Part shown: positions 12,021 to 23,681 of the stretch, piece by piece
Numbering within the stretch: position 1 is the first letter of the stretch
Layout of the letters: the number at the start of each line of letters is the position of its first letter
Source: Desmodesmus armatus
Lineage: Eukaryota; Chlorophyta; Chlorophyceae; Sphaeropleales; Scenedesmaceae
Direction: 5' to 3'
DNA: 64,000 nt
NCBI GenBank assembly: GCA_007449985.2
Contig: VIIQ02000103.1
Span: forward strand, 248,001 to 312,000
Notes under the pieces: generated by a model
Told to the model about the DNA's origin: nothing
Databases searched by the model: none
Seen by the model: only the letters and a program-made list of their open reading frames with translations
Made by a program: the position numbers and the translations under genes

Positions 12021-12025
12021 GGGTT

Positions 12026-13042
12026 ATGCTACAAAGTGCACAACAGCACAACTCAAACCACTACATGTAGACAATCGTGAAGCACTGCTTCTGTGACAGA
12101 CTTGTATTCTAGACTATTCATGTTGCTGGTGGAGCACCCAACAGCCGCATGACCAACTCTACACCAACTCGATGATGCAGGCCATGTGCAAGCCAATACA
12201 AGAGTGCAGCAGCACCAGCAACAAGCCTTGTGACTCCATATCTACAGCGACGATGCCAGCACTGAATACGCCAACAAGCAAGTTGTGCCACTGTATACAG
12301 TGGGGTGTGCCGTACGTACGGCACACCCCCAGGTGCAAACGCCTTGGCCAGCAAAGCCAGATGTACCGGCACGCCCACATCCATGTTCCAGCATGCATGC
12401 CGGGCCAAGTTCAGCAAAATTACAATGTGCCTGCACACCGTTTACTATTAAGTACTGCCACTTCCCGTGAGCAACAATCGGGGGCAAGCATAATGCCTGC
12501 TGTGTGACAAACTATGATCAAGGACAGACTGGCGGCCACTACACAGCACCAGGAGACTGCTAGTGCGGACCGGGATTTTGATGCAACAACAATGCACACA
12601 CATACAGGCAGCTGCCCACAAGGGCAAAACAGCTGGGCAACAGTGACCCTGCTGTCTAAGCACTGTCCACCTCTTCTGCAGGACAGCCCTACTGCAGCCA
12701 AATTCAGCAGATCCCAACTGGGTCTGGCAGCATTGTACGTCCTGCTGAAAGACATCGTACATAATCACCCTGCCAGGGTGCCACACTCGTTCTGAGTCAG
12801 CCATTGAACGGGGTTGTGTCAACACAACCCCCATATCAAAAAAATCACCCAGGCACACTTGTGGCCACCACGTCGCACACAGGCAGCCATACACTGTACA
12901 TAGTATGGTTGTCCTCAGCAAACGACAGCAGTGCCTGACACAGCAGCCTGCTGAGAACATTGCCTCACACGCAGCCACTGGTCAGAAAATGCCCCTCACA
13001 AGCACTCAGAGACACTTTGGGACGCTGCAAACACCTGCCGGG
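12026..13042. other. Intergenic stretch with one perfect palindrome
   Basis: No gene seen. The only notable structure is the 28-bp palindrome at 12302-12329. Confidence 0.45.
12302..12329. repeat. Perfect 28-bp palindrome
   Basis: Two 14-nt arms beginning GGGGTGTGCCGTAC meet with no spacer, so the site is fully self-complementary. It could form a cruciform or bind a dimeric protein; neither is shown. Confidence 0.85.
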
Positions 13043-16000
13043 CTACTTGCTGCTTCCCGATGCTGCTGCTGCTCCGTTTGCAGCAGTGGCTGCCTGCACA
13101 GCTTTGCACAAGGGCTTGTGCACACCCCAATGCTGCTTCTGACAGCTGCGCTGGCAGTAGAAGGCCAGGCGGCACCCTGAACACCTGCACGCCTTGCCAG
13201 ACACACCCTGCTGCTCGCTGACACCCGACAAGCTGCTGCACTGAGGGTTGTTGCAGGCAGCAGTTGTTGGCAGGGTGCTTAATGCCAGACCACACGCCTT
13301 CAGCAGCTGCATGTATCGCTGTGCTTCAGGGCTGTGCAGGAGTGCTGCTGTTGATGCCTGACTGACCCTGCGTTCACCCTGCGTGACAGACCCGTTCGCT
13401 GCAGCGGCATGCAGTGGTGGCAGGCCAGACTCTAGCAGTAACTCCAGCAACAGACCTCCTAGATCACCTAAGCCCCTTGCAGTTGTTGCAATGCACGCCT
13501 TGACTCCCAGGAAGACAGGTGCAGCTACTGCTGCTGCCTCTGCCAGTGCCCAAGCGCTCTGCTGTACTGCTGTGAGGTCAACCCCCAGGCTGCTGCAGTG
13601 CTCTGCAAGCTGCTGGCCAGCACTCCTCAGCTGCTGCTGCTCCTCTGCAGACACACTCAACGCCTCATCGATTGAGCTATGCATGTAAGCACCTGTTGAA
13701 AGCTGCCCTGCCTTCTGCTGTGGGAGCTGCTGGACTGGGCGGCCCGCGGCAGCAGCCAGCAGCACTGCAACACGGACAATGCAGCGTGGAAGGATCTCTG
13801 CGCCCAGGTCACAGATGATGGTCAGCTTTGACAGGCTGGCCCGTGCTGCGTGATCCTGCTGCCATGGCAGTGGCCACTGCGGCTGTCTACGACCCTGCTG
13901 CTGTGAACTTCCTGTGGGTGCTGAGTCTGCCGCGCACTGCTTGATGATGCTGTCCATCTGTTGGAAGGCTTGCAGGATGCAGCGGCCCAGCAGCGACAGC
14001 CAGGACAGGGCCGCATCTGCATTGCTGCTGGAGCCGCCTGCTGACTTCTGGCCGGTGACTGCGGCTGATCCTGCTGCTTCCTGCCGCTCCCCACTTCCTG
14101 AGCTGCTGCTGGTGCTCTCGACTGCTGGTGCTGCTGCAGCTTTGCTGCTGCTTGGTACTGCCGCTGCTTGCTGTGGCAGCAGCCGGCCCAGCACGCCCCA
14201 TGCTGTGTGAGGTATGAAGTCATATACCTCGCCAACTGGCAGGAGCTGTGTGCTGCCCTTAGCACTGCGGCACACCTTGGCAGCAGTGCACAGCATGCTC
14301 AGCACCCGCTGCTGCACTGCTGGCAGCTGCCTAGTTGGTGTGTTGTCCAGCATCCACTGCAGCAGCGCAGGCCGAGGCTGCCGATCGCTGTCACTAGATG
14401 CCAGTAGCCTGGCCATGACGTCCTCCTGTGGAATCGGCTGCGGGGCGACAGCAGCTGTCGCCTCCAGCCAGTTCAGCACAGTGCTGCGGTCAATGGAGAC
14501 ATGTGCGCCTGTTGACAGCAGCATGGATGCAGCACCCCATGCATTCCCCTGAGGGAACAACCCAGCCAGATTCCCCGAGAAGTGATAGCCCTTTGAAGCC
14601 TGGAGTTCTGGCTGGCTGGGGCCCCATTGCGCCTCAAACCGCATCGCCTGCTCCAGCGCTGCTGTCAGGCGCAGCAGCAGCGGCACCCAGGTGGCGGCAA
14701 GCTTGCTGTTGCGGGGGGTCCTGCTGCTGTTGCTGGGGGTGCTGCAGGGGGTGGTGGTGCTGCTGTTGCTGGTGCTGCTGGAGGCAGGGATGCTGCTTGT
14801 GGGTGCTGTTGCTGCATGTCCCATGACCTCGTGTGTGGCAGCTGGCAGCAGCACAGCAATGAGGCCTGACCATATCGACGCTGCTGCTGCAGGGCTGACT
14901 TTGAGATCATCCTCCCATGGATAGGGGCTAGGGCTTGTGCTTGCCCTTGCCCTCCTGCTGACACTGCTGCTGCCAGGCTGTGGGGTCTGCATGACACCCA
15001 GCAGCAGGTGCATGAGCAGCTGCAGCACCTCGTGCAGCATGGGAACGACAAGGTCGGCAGATGGTACCACCCCGTCTGCGCGCACCTCACCTGCTGCCCT
15101 GCTCGCCCCAGCACCTCCCCCCTGTGCGAGCCACTAGATCCCGCAGCTGCCTGTAGTTGAGCAGCAGCTGCAAGCACTCAATGTTTGGCACATGGTATAC
15201 CGCATGCCCCTGCAGGGCGCAGGCACGCTGCTTGTGCAACTCTGCCCGCAGCAGCATCGCTGGTGACAGCAGGAACAGCCGCAGCGCTGAATCTGTCACT
15301 GTGACGGGGGGAGTGCGGCTGCTGGCCCTAGCAATGCTGCTGCCGCCGAGCCCATTGACAGCACCAGCACCAGCACCCGCAGCAGCGCTGCGCACACCCT
15401 TATGCATGCTGGCTGATAACAGTGCGCACACACGCACTGCTGCTGTGTAGATGCCCCAGTGAGGATCCCCAAGTTTTGCTTTCCACACTGGAGCGAGCCA
15501 CAGGAACCCCTTGCTGTTGCACCCCAGTGTATCCAGCAGCTGCTGCTGCAGGGGAGGCAGCAGACCCTGACCAGCCTGCAGTGAGGCTTCCCGCGCGCAG
15601 AGCTGCTGCCAGGATGCTGCTGGGAGGTCGCCATCAGGGGTCAGTGAGGTTTGCGAGAAGAAGATGCGTCCAGCGCTCTCAAAGTCCGACACATCAGGCA
15701 CTACATGATCGCTCGCTGCCATTACGCTGTCTGCATCGTGCTGACCGTACACGTCTGCATTCATGGCTGCAACCACAACTGACAGCATCTCAGGGGCAGA
15801 CAACAGCTCCCTGAGAGGCTGCGGCAGGCTGTCTACTGGTGTAACACCGTCAGGGGTCCCATCGCTGCGACTGAACCCATCAGCTTTGCGAGTCAGGGCT
15901 GCACAGGTGGCTAGCGCACACATCCCCAACTCTCCCAAAGGTTGGGGCGGGATGCTGCTGGATGCGGGCAGCTCCCCTGCTGTCCTGCAAGCATACTGCA

Positions 16001-17789
16001 GGCTGCTGAGTGCAAGCTGTGCTGCAGGGATGAGGGTGGGGCCTACTGCTGCTGAGCCGAGAGCGCCCAGCGACCCTGGCCAGAAGTACAGCAGCTGAGT
16101 GCATGTCCCCAGCAGGGTGACCTGGACAGAACGGTATCCTGAATCCTCATCTGCCACCCCCATCTTGTGTGCAAGGGCAAGGGTTTTCGCACAAAGATGG
16201 CACGCACCACCACACCACCCCTGCGGCTTGAGCTGGCGCAGCTGCTGCAGCGCTGTCTGGAGCGCAGCTGGTAGCTGCTGCAGCAGCCCCGATGCTGCTA
16301 TCTGTGTGCTGATGGCTAGGTTTCTGCGGGCTGTGCTGGGGCTTGCTGCTGCGCGGCCTGCAGCCAGCAGCAGCGTGCTCAAGTGATTCAGGAGCTCGGT
16401 TGCCATGTGGAAGGTGAAGGGGATGGGCAGCAGCAGGGCGACTGCCTTGCTCAGGTGCAGAGGGATCTGCAGGCAGGGACATCAATACAGCATGCCACAG
16501 GGGTCTGTGGGCTTTTGACTCAAAAGCTCTCAGTGAGAGCTGACAAATGCAACAAGCCAAATCGACAAGAGAAGGCCAACATGGGCAGATTGGTGTGTGA
16601 GTATGCAATCGCTTCCGCCTGTGTAGGGTCACATCAGATGGGCAACCGATCGTTTAGCACATCAGCAATTGCAAGTTTGCAGCCTGCAGTGGCACTGTTG
16701 GCAGTGTGCACACGTGGCGTGCCTCATGACGAGAGTCACCAGGCCAGCCAAACTTGCTGCTGGACGATGTGGGGCCCCAACCGCTGCAGCCCTGTCACAC
16801 ACACACCTGCAAGGTGTCCACCACCAGAGGCAATGGAATCTGCAAGAAGGCATGCAGACAGGCAGACGGACAGTTCAACATTCTGCATTGCTGCATCGAC
16901 GCTGCATGATGCATCAGCATGCCATGAGTTGATCTTGTCCCAACAGGGAGCAGGCAGGTGCGTGCCACGGTTGTCATCCTTGCCACCGACTTCATCACGC
17001 AGCAATCTCATCATGATACGGCGTGCACCGTACCACCATTGGTGCCTGAAAGAGATCATATGTGCACCCCTCTGGCAATGAGTCAGGCTTGCTGCGCGAC
17101 AGGTGCATTGGAGCATGGCACACCACATGTATGCGCATGTGGGCACACCCATTTCATCCCCAACTGGCATCAATGAGGGCTCAGACATCCATAATATGTC
17201 ATTAGTGTACTGAGTGTCACACTCATTTGCAATTGTGCAAATGGGCACACATTCAACCCCACAGCTGTTGTGGATGCATGCATTGTGCACAGCCTGCATA
17301 CTTGATCATGCAGCCTTGGTGCACCCTTGGGCTGGCCTTGGCATGATCTGGGTGCCTTATGCTGTGCAGGATAGATGTTGGTGGGATCCATGGTGGCCAC
17401 TACTGATGTGCACTTGCATGGCTGGGACAGTCTCATGGGTCATGATGCGGCCCCGGGCCACATTAGTAGTAGGGCCCTACGCACATGTGTGGGGTTGACC
17501 ACATCAGATACTCAGCCTGACATCGTGTTGTGAGCCTTTCAGCACCCACCTGCAACTCATGGGAGGCATGTTCCACTGCCAGCTGCGCAAGTGCAGGCAG
17601 CCCTTGGCGAGTTGCTGGTTTTGCTGTGGCAGCTAGCACTGGAAACTCAGCATGTGAGCAGTCCACCTCTGCTTGTGATGCCAGGTAGTGGAGTGTGTCC
17701 TTTGGTATGGACCTGTCAGCTACTGCTTGGGGGATGACTTGCAGAGACTTGAGGGCAACCTTCCATGCTGCATGCTGCTGTGCTGCCAT
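13043..17789 (-). CDS. MYND-type zinc-finger protein, gene C
   Basis: Inferred exons: 17789-17550 (80 aa, MAAQQHAAWKVALKSL), 16839-16807 (33 nt, 11 aa) and 16466-13043 (about 1141 codons). All joins are phase 0 with GTGGGT/GTGTGT donors and TGCAG acceptors. The long exon is two overlapping frames: one from the 5' end to about 15087, then a second from about 15110 to the stop. The change falls at a run of six G's (near 15111-15118), so a one-base error or frameshift there is the simplest reading. The C-terminus has an intact MYND finger: CRCSGCRLAFYCQRSCQ, then HW-x2-H and a final Cys. It is a distant relative of genes A and B, at about 1230 aa. Apart from the finger I recognise no domain; function unknown. 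Confidence 0.7.
16807..16839 (-). other. 33-nt microexon of gene C
   Basis: TTCTTGCAG precedes and GTGTGTGTGT follows an 11-codon frame (IPLPLVVDTLQ) that keeps phase 0 with both neighbours. It starts with IPLPL while the next exon starts with IPLHL, so it may have arisen by local duplication. Without it the flanking exons still join in frame, so it could be an alternatively used cassette. Confidence 0.45.
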
Positions 17790-18448
17790 GCCTGCTGTCT
17801 GGGAGCTGTATCTGATCCTTCAGCAAGGCAGCTGCAGGAGAGCTGGGCCTTCCCCTTGGACAGGATCTGCACACACGAAGTGCAGGTCGTAAGGGTTAGT
17901 GCTGCAGAATGCATGCATTCTTGCTACCAAGCAGCGTTTGGCAGCAGTAGCAGTTGAACCCACCAAGCAGCAGTTGCAGCAAGGGAGTCACCTTGGTCGC
18001 CGCGTAACTCGCCAATCCGAGATGATGTGTGCAACACAAATCAAGAAATATAGATCAAGCCATGGAACCAGTCCGTGGCGGTTTGAGATGCAAAACTTGC
18101 GGCGACGGTTGCTGAACCGCGACCGTTGCGATATGTCGCAGTCTTGTTTGGCGTTTCCACCGATCTTGCATGCTTCTTATGGCTTCTAATCACATTCATA
18201 CTGTCTGCACCATCGACATATTTCCTTCAAAAGTCGTAGTACGTCATCCGCTGGGGTGCCGAGGTGGGTCTGCTGCAGGCTGCAGCGTATCGTCCCAGAG
18301 CTGCACAGAGGTCACTTGCTTACCTGACATCCTTCCTGATCCGACATTCCCGCTGACCGCACTTGGGCTTGGTCTGCCTTCTGCTCTGCTCCTGCTTCTG
18401 CTGCTGTGCTGCAGGCTGTGCTGCTGCGCCATCTGGACACACTTCAAG
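17790..18448. promoter_or_regulatory. Divergent promoter region between MYND genes C and B
   Basis: About 660 bp separates the ATG of gene C (minus, 17789) from that of gene B (plus, 18449). The 80 bp nearest gene B matches the upstream DNA of gene A. No TATA box or other known motif can be named. The region likely drives both genes; this is inferred from orientation only. Confidence 0.4.
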
Positions 18449-21400
18449 ATGGCCAGCGCTGCAGTGGCAACCTGGACAGCATGTGTCACTGGGCTTCAGA
18501 AGTTCGTTGGAAATGCAATCACAGCCCCTGAGTGTTCCCTGCTTATGCTGAACATCAGCAAGCTCAGCACCCTTGGATTTCCACTGCCCCAAGCAGCGGT
18601 GAAGAGGCTTGTGCACGATTGCCAGGTGCGGCCCTAGGATTGCACCAAAAACCACCACAAAGCTTCCTATAACTTGCTTGCGTTTGTGCATGTGTGGTCC
18701 GCCCAAAGCACGGCCAGCATCACCATGCCCAGTCACAATCCTAGTTTTGACATTGCTATTGCGAATCTGTACCCTCGATTTTGCTCAATGTGTCGCTGTA
18801 CCTTCCTGCTGCCTCGCTGCTGTGTGTGTGCAGGTCACCGGTCCGCTGGCAGCAGTGTGCGTCCAGGCATACCAGCAGAACACATCCCTACTAGTGAAGG
18901 ATGTTGTTACGTTTGTGCTGGGGCTGTGGTTGTACGAGGCACAGTCAGCATGTGCTGCCTCTCCACAGTCGCGCCTTGCTGCCAGCGTGCGGCAGCAGCT
19001 GCAGGAGTCGGGGCTGATGCAGCATATGGCCGCCATGCTGACAGATGCAGCAGAATGTCTGAGAGCGGCTGCAACCACAGCAGCAGCATATCAAGCGGCA
19101 GGGTCGATCAGCAGCAGCAGTAGCAGCAGTAGCAGAGGTGCCCAAGAGGATGCTCAGAAGTGCTTGAAAGCGGTGGTGCTCGTTCAAGAGGTTCTGCAGG
19201 TGTTTGGCAGGTCGTGCGAGGTGTTGTCCACAGAGGCCACGTTCAGTTTGGAGTCAGCTTTGCACGCAGCACCTGCAGCTGTGCGTCTCATCCTGACTGC
19301 CTTCCAAACGTGCAGCAGGCTGCAGCAGCTAGCAGGTGCAGAGAGCAGGCCAGCGCCAGAGGGGTTGCTGGTCAGCGACGCAGAGTACCAGAGTACCTGT
19401 GCTGCAAGCCTGGGCACAGCACACTACGTACTGCTGCAGCTAGCAGGAGCAGTGGGATGGCACACGACACAAGGCTCACTGCTGTCGCTGCCTGGTGTGC
19501 AAGAGCTGCTGCTCTGCCCCGAGCTGGTGCCATCCTTTGCTGTCGGGGTGCTTGTGGCAGTGTTAGAACTGGACACGGGGGCACAATTGCAAGGGGCTGC
19601 AAGCAGCAGCAGCCTGCTGAGTGCGGCCGCTGACAATCAAGCAGGTGGCACAGCCAGCAGTAGCAGCAGTAGCAACAGGAGCAACAGGAGCAGTAGGGCA
19701 GGCAGCAGAGGGAGTGGGCAGGCTTTCAATGGCCAGGGCTCTTCCCAGCAGCCAGCAGGCTCAGGCAGTGCCTCCACACGGCGCAACCCCAGCAGCAGCA
19801 CCAGCAGCAGTGGGAGGCTGGGCAATGGCATCAGCTTGGACAGCCTGACGCCACTGTCACGCGGCTTGTTTGGCCTGCTGGGGGTGGACCAAGGTGTGCT
19901 GCTGCAGGCTGTCAAGGGCGCTCATGATCTGCAGGGCAGATTCACTTCGAGTTACGTGGAGCGCCTCACCAACACATACAACTACCTGCTGAAACACCAA
20001 GTGAGTTGCAAATCAATTGACAGCAAAGATTCAAGCTTGCTGAACACGATATGATTACGTTACGCCAATGCTGACATGTGCAAGTTTTGCAGCTTGCTGC
20101 TGGAATCCCCCACAGGTTACTGTCAAGTAACCTGTCAAGGACAACAACACTAGGCCTGGTGCAGGAGAGCGTGTGCCAAGCATAAGTCATGCAGGTCAAT
20201 CTTCTGGTATGTGTAGCTGTTTTGTTCAATATTATGCACCGGTCTGATTAGGTCAGGCAAACACCTGGCAACACTGCAAAGGGGAAAGTTTGGGCATCTG
20301 GGGTGCACACCACCCTTTTGTTTGCAACAACAACAACAGCAACAACAACAACAACAATAATCATCGTGTCTGTCTGCCATGACATGATGCAGGTTCAACA
20401 ACTGTCCACGCCAAGTGCATCCCACGCCCAACTGCTGCTGCATGCGGAGACAGACATGCTGTTGACACTGGCAGTGCACCAGCTGACAGCCAGCATACCT
20501 GACAGCTACCCAGGGGCCCATGAAGCACACAAGGCCGTCTGTGACCGCCCGTGTTTCCTGATGTACATATTGTCAGCCACGAGCAGCTTGCACAAGGGTT
20601 TGCCCCTGCCCTCAGCATACACCGGCCCCCAGCTAGCACTGCAGGTCACGCCATGCGCACTGGGGCAGCCTGCCCCTGAGGAGCAGCAGCAGGAGCCGCC
20701 GCAGTGTCAGTGGTACACCATGACACCAACCAACCAGCTGCTGGCAGAGCTGCTACCGCTGCTGTCCAGCTACGGCCTGGCCACACTGCAGCGGCAGCAC
20801 CAGCAGCGGCAGCAGCTGCTGCAGGGTTTGCAGCTGGAGCAGGGGGGTGTACACAGGCAGGCGCCTGGCGCACCAGGGTCCAGTGTGCATGCACCTGCTG
20901 ACCTCCTCAGCATTGCTAAGTCACTGACTAACTCCGTGTGCCCACAGAGTGTCAAGATGTGCATGAGCCGCGTGTACAAACTGCTGAGGTATGCAGTGAT
21001 CCCGCACCCCAGTCTCACATCAGCAGAGAAGCAGGCAGCGTTAGCTGATGCCAGCACTTGGCGGTATGCAGCAGGGCTGTTTCCTTACAGGTGTGGTGTG
21101 CAGGCATACGACACTGTCTTGCAGAATGCAGGGGATATCCTGCAGCTGTGTGAGACACTGCTGCGGGATTGTGCGGACATGTGTGCGGCAGCAGCCCAGC
21201 TGCGCAATGCACAAGGGTTGCAGCTTCCACATTCACGCAGCAGCTGACAGCTTCAGTCCTTGTGAGTGCAGAAGACAGCTTGTTTTGGATTGCAAACTTT
21301 GTTGAGGGCCTTGTCCTTCACAGTGTGACTGATGGCCTGCCCCACCACCCCTCAGCGCTGGCAGCAGCTGCGCTTTCAGCAGGCCCAGGATCCGCGCTGC

Positions 21401-22229
21401 AGCAGCAGCTGTCCAGCTTGCTGTGCAGCATGCTGAAGCTTGGCCGTGCACCCATCGCTGCAGACTTGCCCCAGAGCACTGCAGATAACTCTCTGAAAGC
21501 CAGGGGTTGCTTGAGCAGGGCTGCTGCCATCACCGCAGCATCGTTGGTTGCGGGTGCAGGAGACATGCAGCAGCCTGGTCTTCCTGAAGTGGCTGGTGCC
21601 CATGCAGCGGTAGTGTCCCAGCTGCCTGCTCTGTTCATCTTGGGCCGCAGCTGCATGCACTGGGCTCAGGACTCCTCAAGGCTTGGTTTGGATGCCTTCC
21701 CCTCATTAGTTGCTGCACACGAGGCGATGCAGCAGCCTACAGTTGCTGAGCACGTCCTGCCAGCTGTGCAGCAGTGGCTGCAGGCCAGCAGGACTCAGGA
21801 GCAGCTGGTTGCTGCAGGCTATGCACCCCAAGCACTGCCGCAGCAGCTGCAGCAGGTGATGGTGGCACTGCAGGCTGTTAGGCTCGAGGCCCTTCAAGGC
21901 AGTGTTGATGCAAGCAGCAGCAACTTTGACACAACATTGTTTGAAGAGGCAGCACAGCAGCTGCAGGCAGCAGGCAAGGCCCTATGCTCTTTTGCCGTGC
22001 CCTGTCTGTGCAACAACCCGTCCTGTGCAAACCTATCTGGGCTCACAGAGGGGGTCTCGAGTCGGGGCGCAGCTGCATTTGCGCGGGCTGCCGTGTGGCC
22101 CGCTACTGTGGACGCGCCTGTCAGCGGGCCGCCTGGAAGCAGCACAAGCCGGTGTGTGCAGCACTGGCAGCAGCGGCAGCGTCGACAGCGGCAGGTGCAG
22201 CGGTGTCAGCGCCACCTGCAGGTCCCTGA
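18449..22229 (+). pseudogene. MYND-type zinc-finger gene B, duplicate of gene A, interrupted by frameshifts
   Basis: Exons: 18449-18625 (59 aa, MASAAVATWTACVTG), 18834-20000 (389 aa) and 20393-22229. Their boundaries and phases match gene A exactly (intron 1 is 208 nt here and 201 nt in A). Exon 3 starts V-Q-QLST where A has V-E-QLTIP. Two frame changes separate it from an intact product. One is at about 21215-21245, after AAQLRNAQG. The other is a one-base loss near 22046-22056, just before the MYND finger. In the third frame the finger is still readable (CAGCRVARYCGRACQ) and ends at the homologous stop at 22229. Conservation of both finger and stop suggests recent loss or consensus error, so gene versus pseudogene is open. 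Confidence 0.65.
20322..20359 (+). repeat. CAA-rich microsatellite
   Basis: (CAA)n with one CAG and a trailing AATAATAAT-like tail, in the second intron of MYND gene B about 35 bp before the exon 3 acceptor. Gene A's corresponding intron lacks it. Confidence 0.7.
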
Positions 22230-23600
22230 ACGGTAGCTAGCTCTGTGGGTGTTTGCGGGCCAATAGAATTGGCGTACAGTTGTTATGTTGGTTGTTGAGG
22301 CCATTTGATGAGGTTGTTGTGAGTGTGATAGCTGCAGGACATGTATCGATAGTTTGCAGAGTTTGGATGAGCCAAGCAGTTCCATGCAGAGTTTGGCTGA
22401 GCTGAGTGCCATTCAGTGTCATGCTGGGCTTGACAGGTCCAGCAAGGGGTTTGTGGTTGCTGTCATGTACAGCCTGTTGTGTGGTTGTGCCAGGTGTACC
22501 AACCAGAGGCCCTTGTGCTTTTCTTTTGGCAATGCATCATATGATGCCTGGGTCTACTATTGCAGCACTGCGCAGTACAGGGTGCTGTTTCAGCAGGGCA
22601 TCCTCTGAGGGGCCCCGTTGTTGATGAACAGTTGAGTTGTACGTGGAGCAACTCAGTGACTGCTGGCAGAGACTGCTGGCGCAAATTTGGGTAGAAAGCA
22701 ACTCAGCAGATTATATGTAGCTAGGGGCGCCTATTGATAGGGCCAGACAGGGTACACTCACTACAGTCACTACAGTACAGCTGTAGTCAGTACAGTAGTG
22801 TACTGACTAGTCAGTACGATGTAGCGATTCTTGCAAGCCCGAAGTAGCAAAACAGGCCAACCAATCGTTATGTACATGCTTGCATGTTGAGAGCTCGTGG
22901 CAACCAAGGCCTTCAGCTGGGAGCAAGGCGACCATGGTTACCAAGTTGTGTGAAGGCCACATGCCCGACAGTCCCGGCGCACCTCTCAGCTAGCATATTC
23001 GCCGTAAAAACACACAGGCATGCTAAAACTGCCACATTATACATAGCTCTTGCGCTTGGCTTGCGCAAGGGTTTTGCCACTTCACTCTGCGAAAACGCCA
23101 TAAGTAGTGACCCTTGTCGCTCTTTATTTTGTTTGATTTCACCAAGAGAACCTGAATTTCATTGTTCTACCAGTTCACTAGTTCAGTACAGTTGGTGCAG
23201 CTTGCAGTGCCTGCTCAGGGTAGCTTCCGTAACAGTGGTCAGCCTGTTTCGTGCGTCTGTGGGGCCCCATCCCACATATTTGTGCATTATATAGTTGCTA
23301 TGATATGTCATGGTGTGTAAATTGGGCATTGGGGTGTTGACAGAAGGGCCAAAAGCAGCAGACAGCAATCCTGGTGCAAAATTGGTGAGCCCGTGTCACA
23401 GCTGAGTCCTTGAGCAAAAAAAGTCTTGACCCATTTTCTCCAGAAGACTACGACGGACAGGTCGAGCAGAGCCGATGGCATTAGACGACAGCACACCAAG
23501 TGCCCCCTGTTGTCACATTTAACGACAGCAGCTGTTGTCTACACTGTGTGGTACCAGCCTGGTCATGGAATCTACACCAACTTCTGCTTATTGTTTGTAT
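22230..23600. other. Intergenic stretch without recognisable genes
   Basis: Nothing supportable as coding. Around 22750-22820 there is a short cluster of overlapping CACTACAGT/ACTGTAG repeats with local palindromy. Confidence 0.45.
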
Positions 23601-23681
23601 GCAGCATCAGTCCACACCGAGTGCTTCGTTCACAACTATGACGACCTCTACAGCTGTGCTCTGACTACCCAAGGCCTTCAG

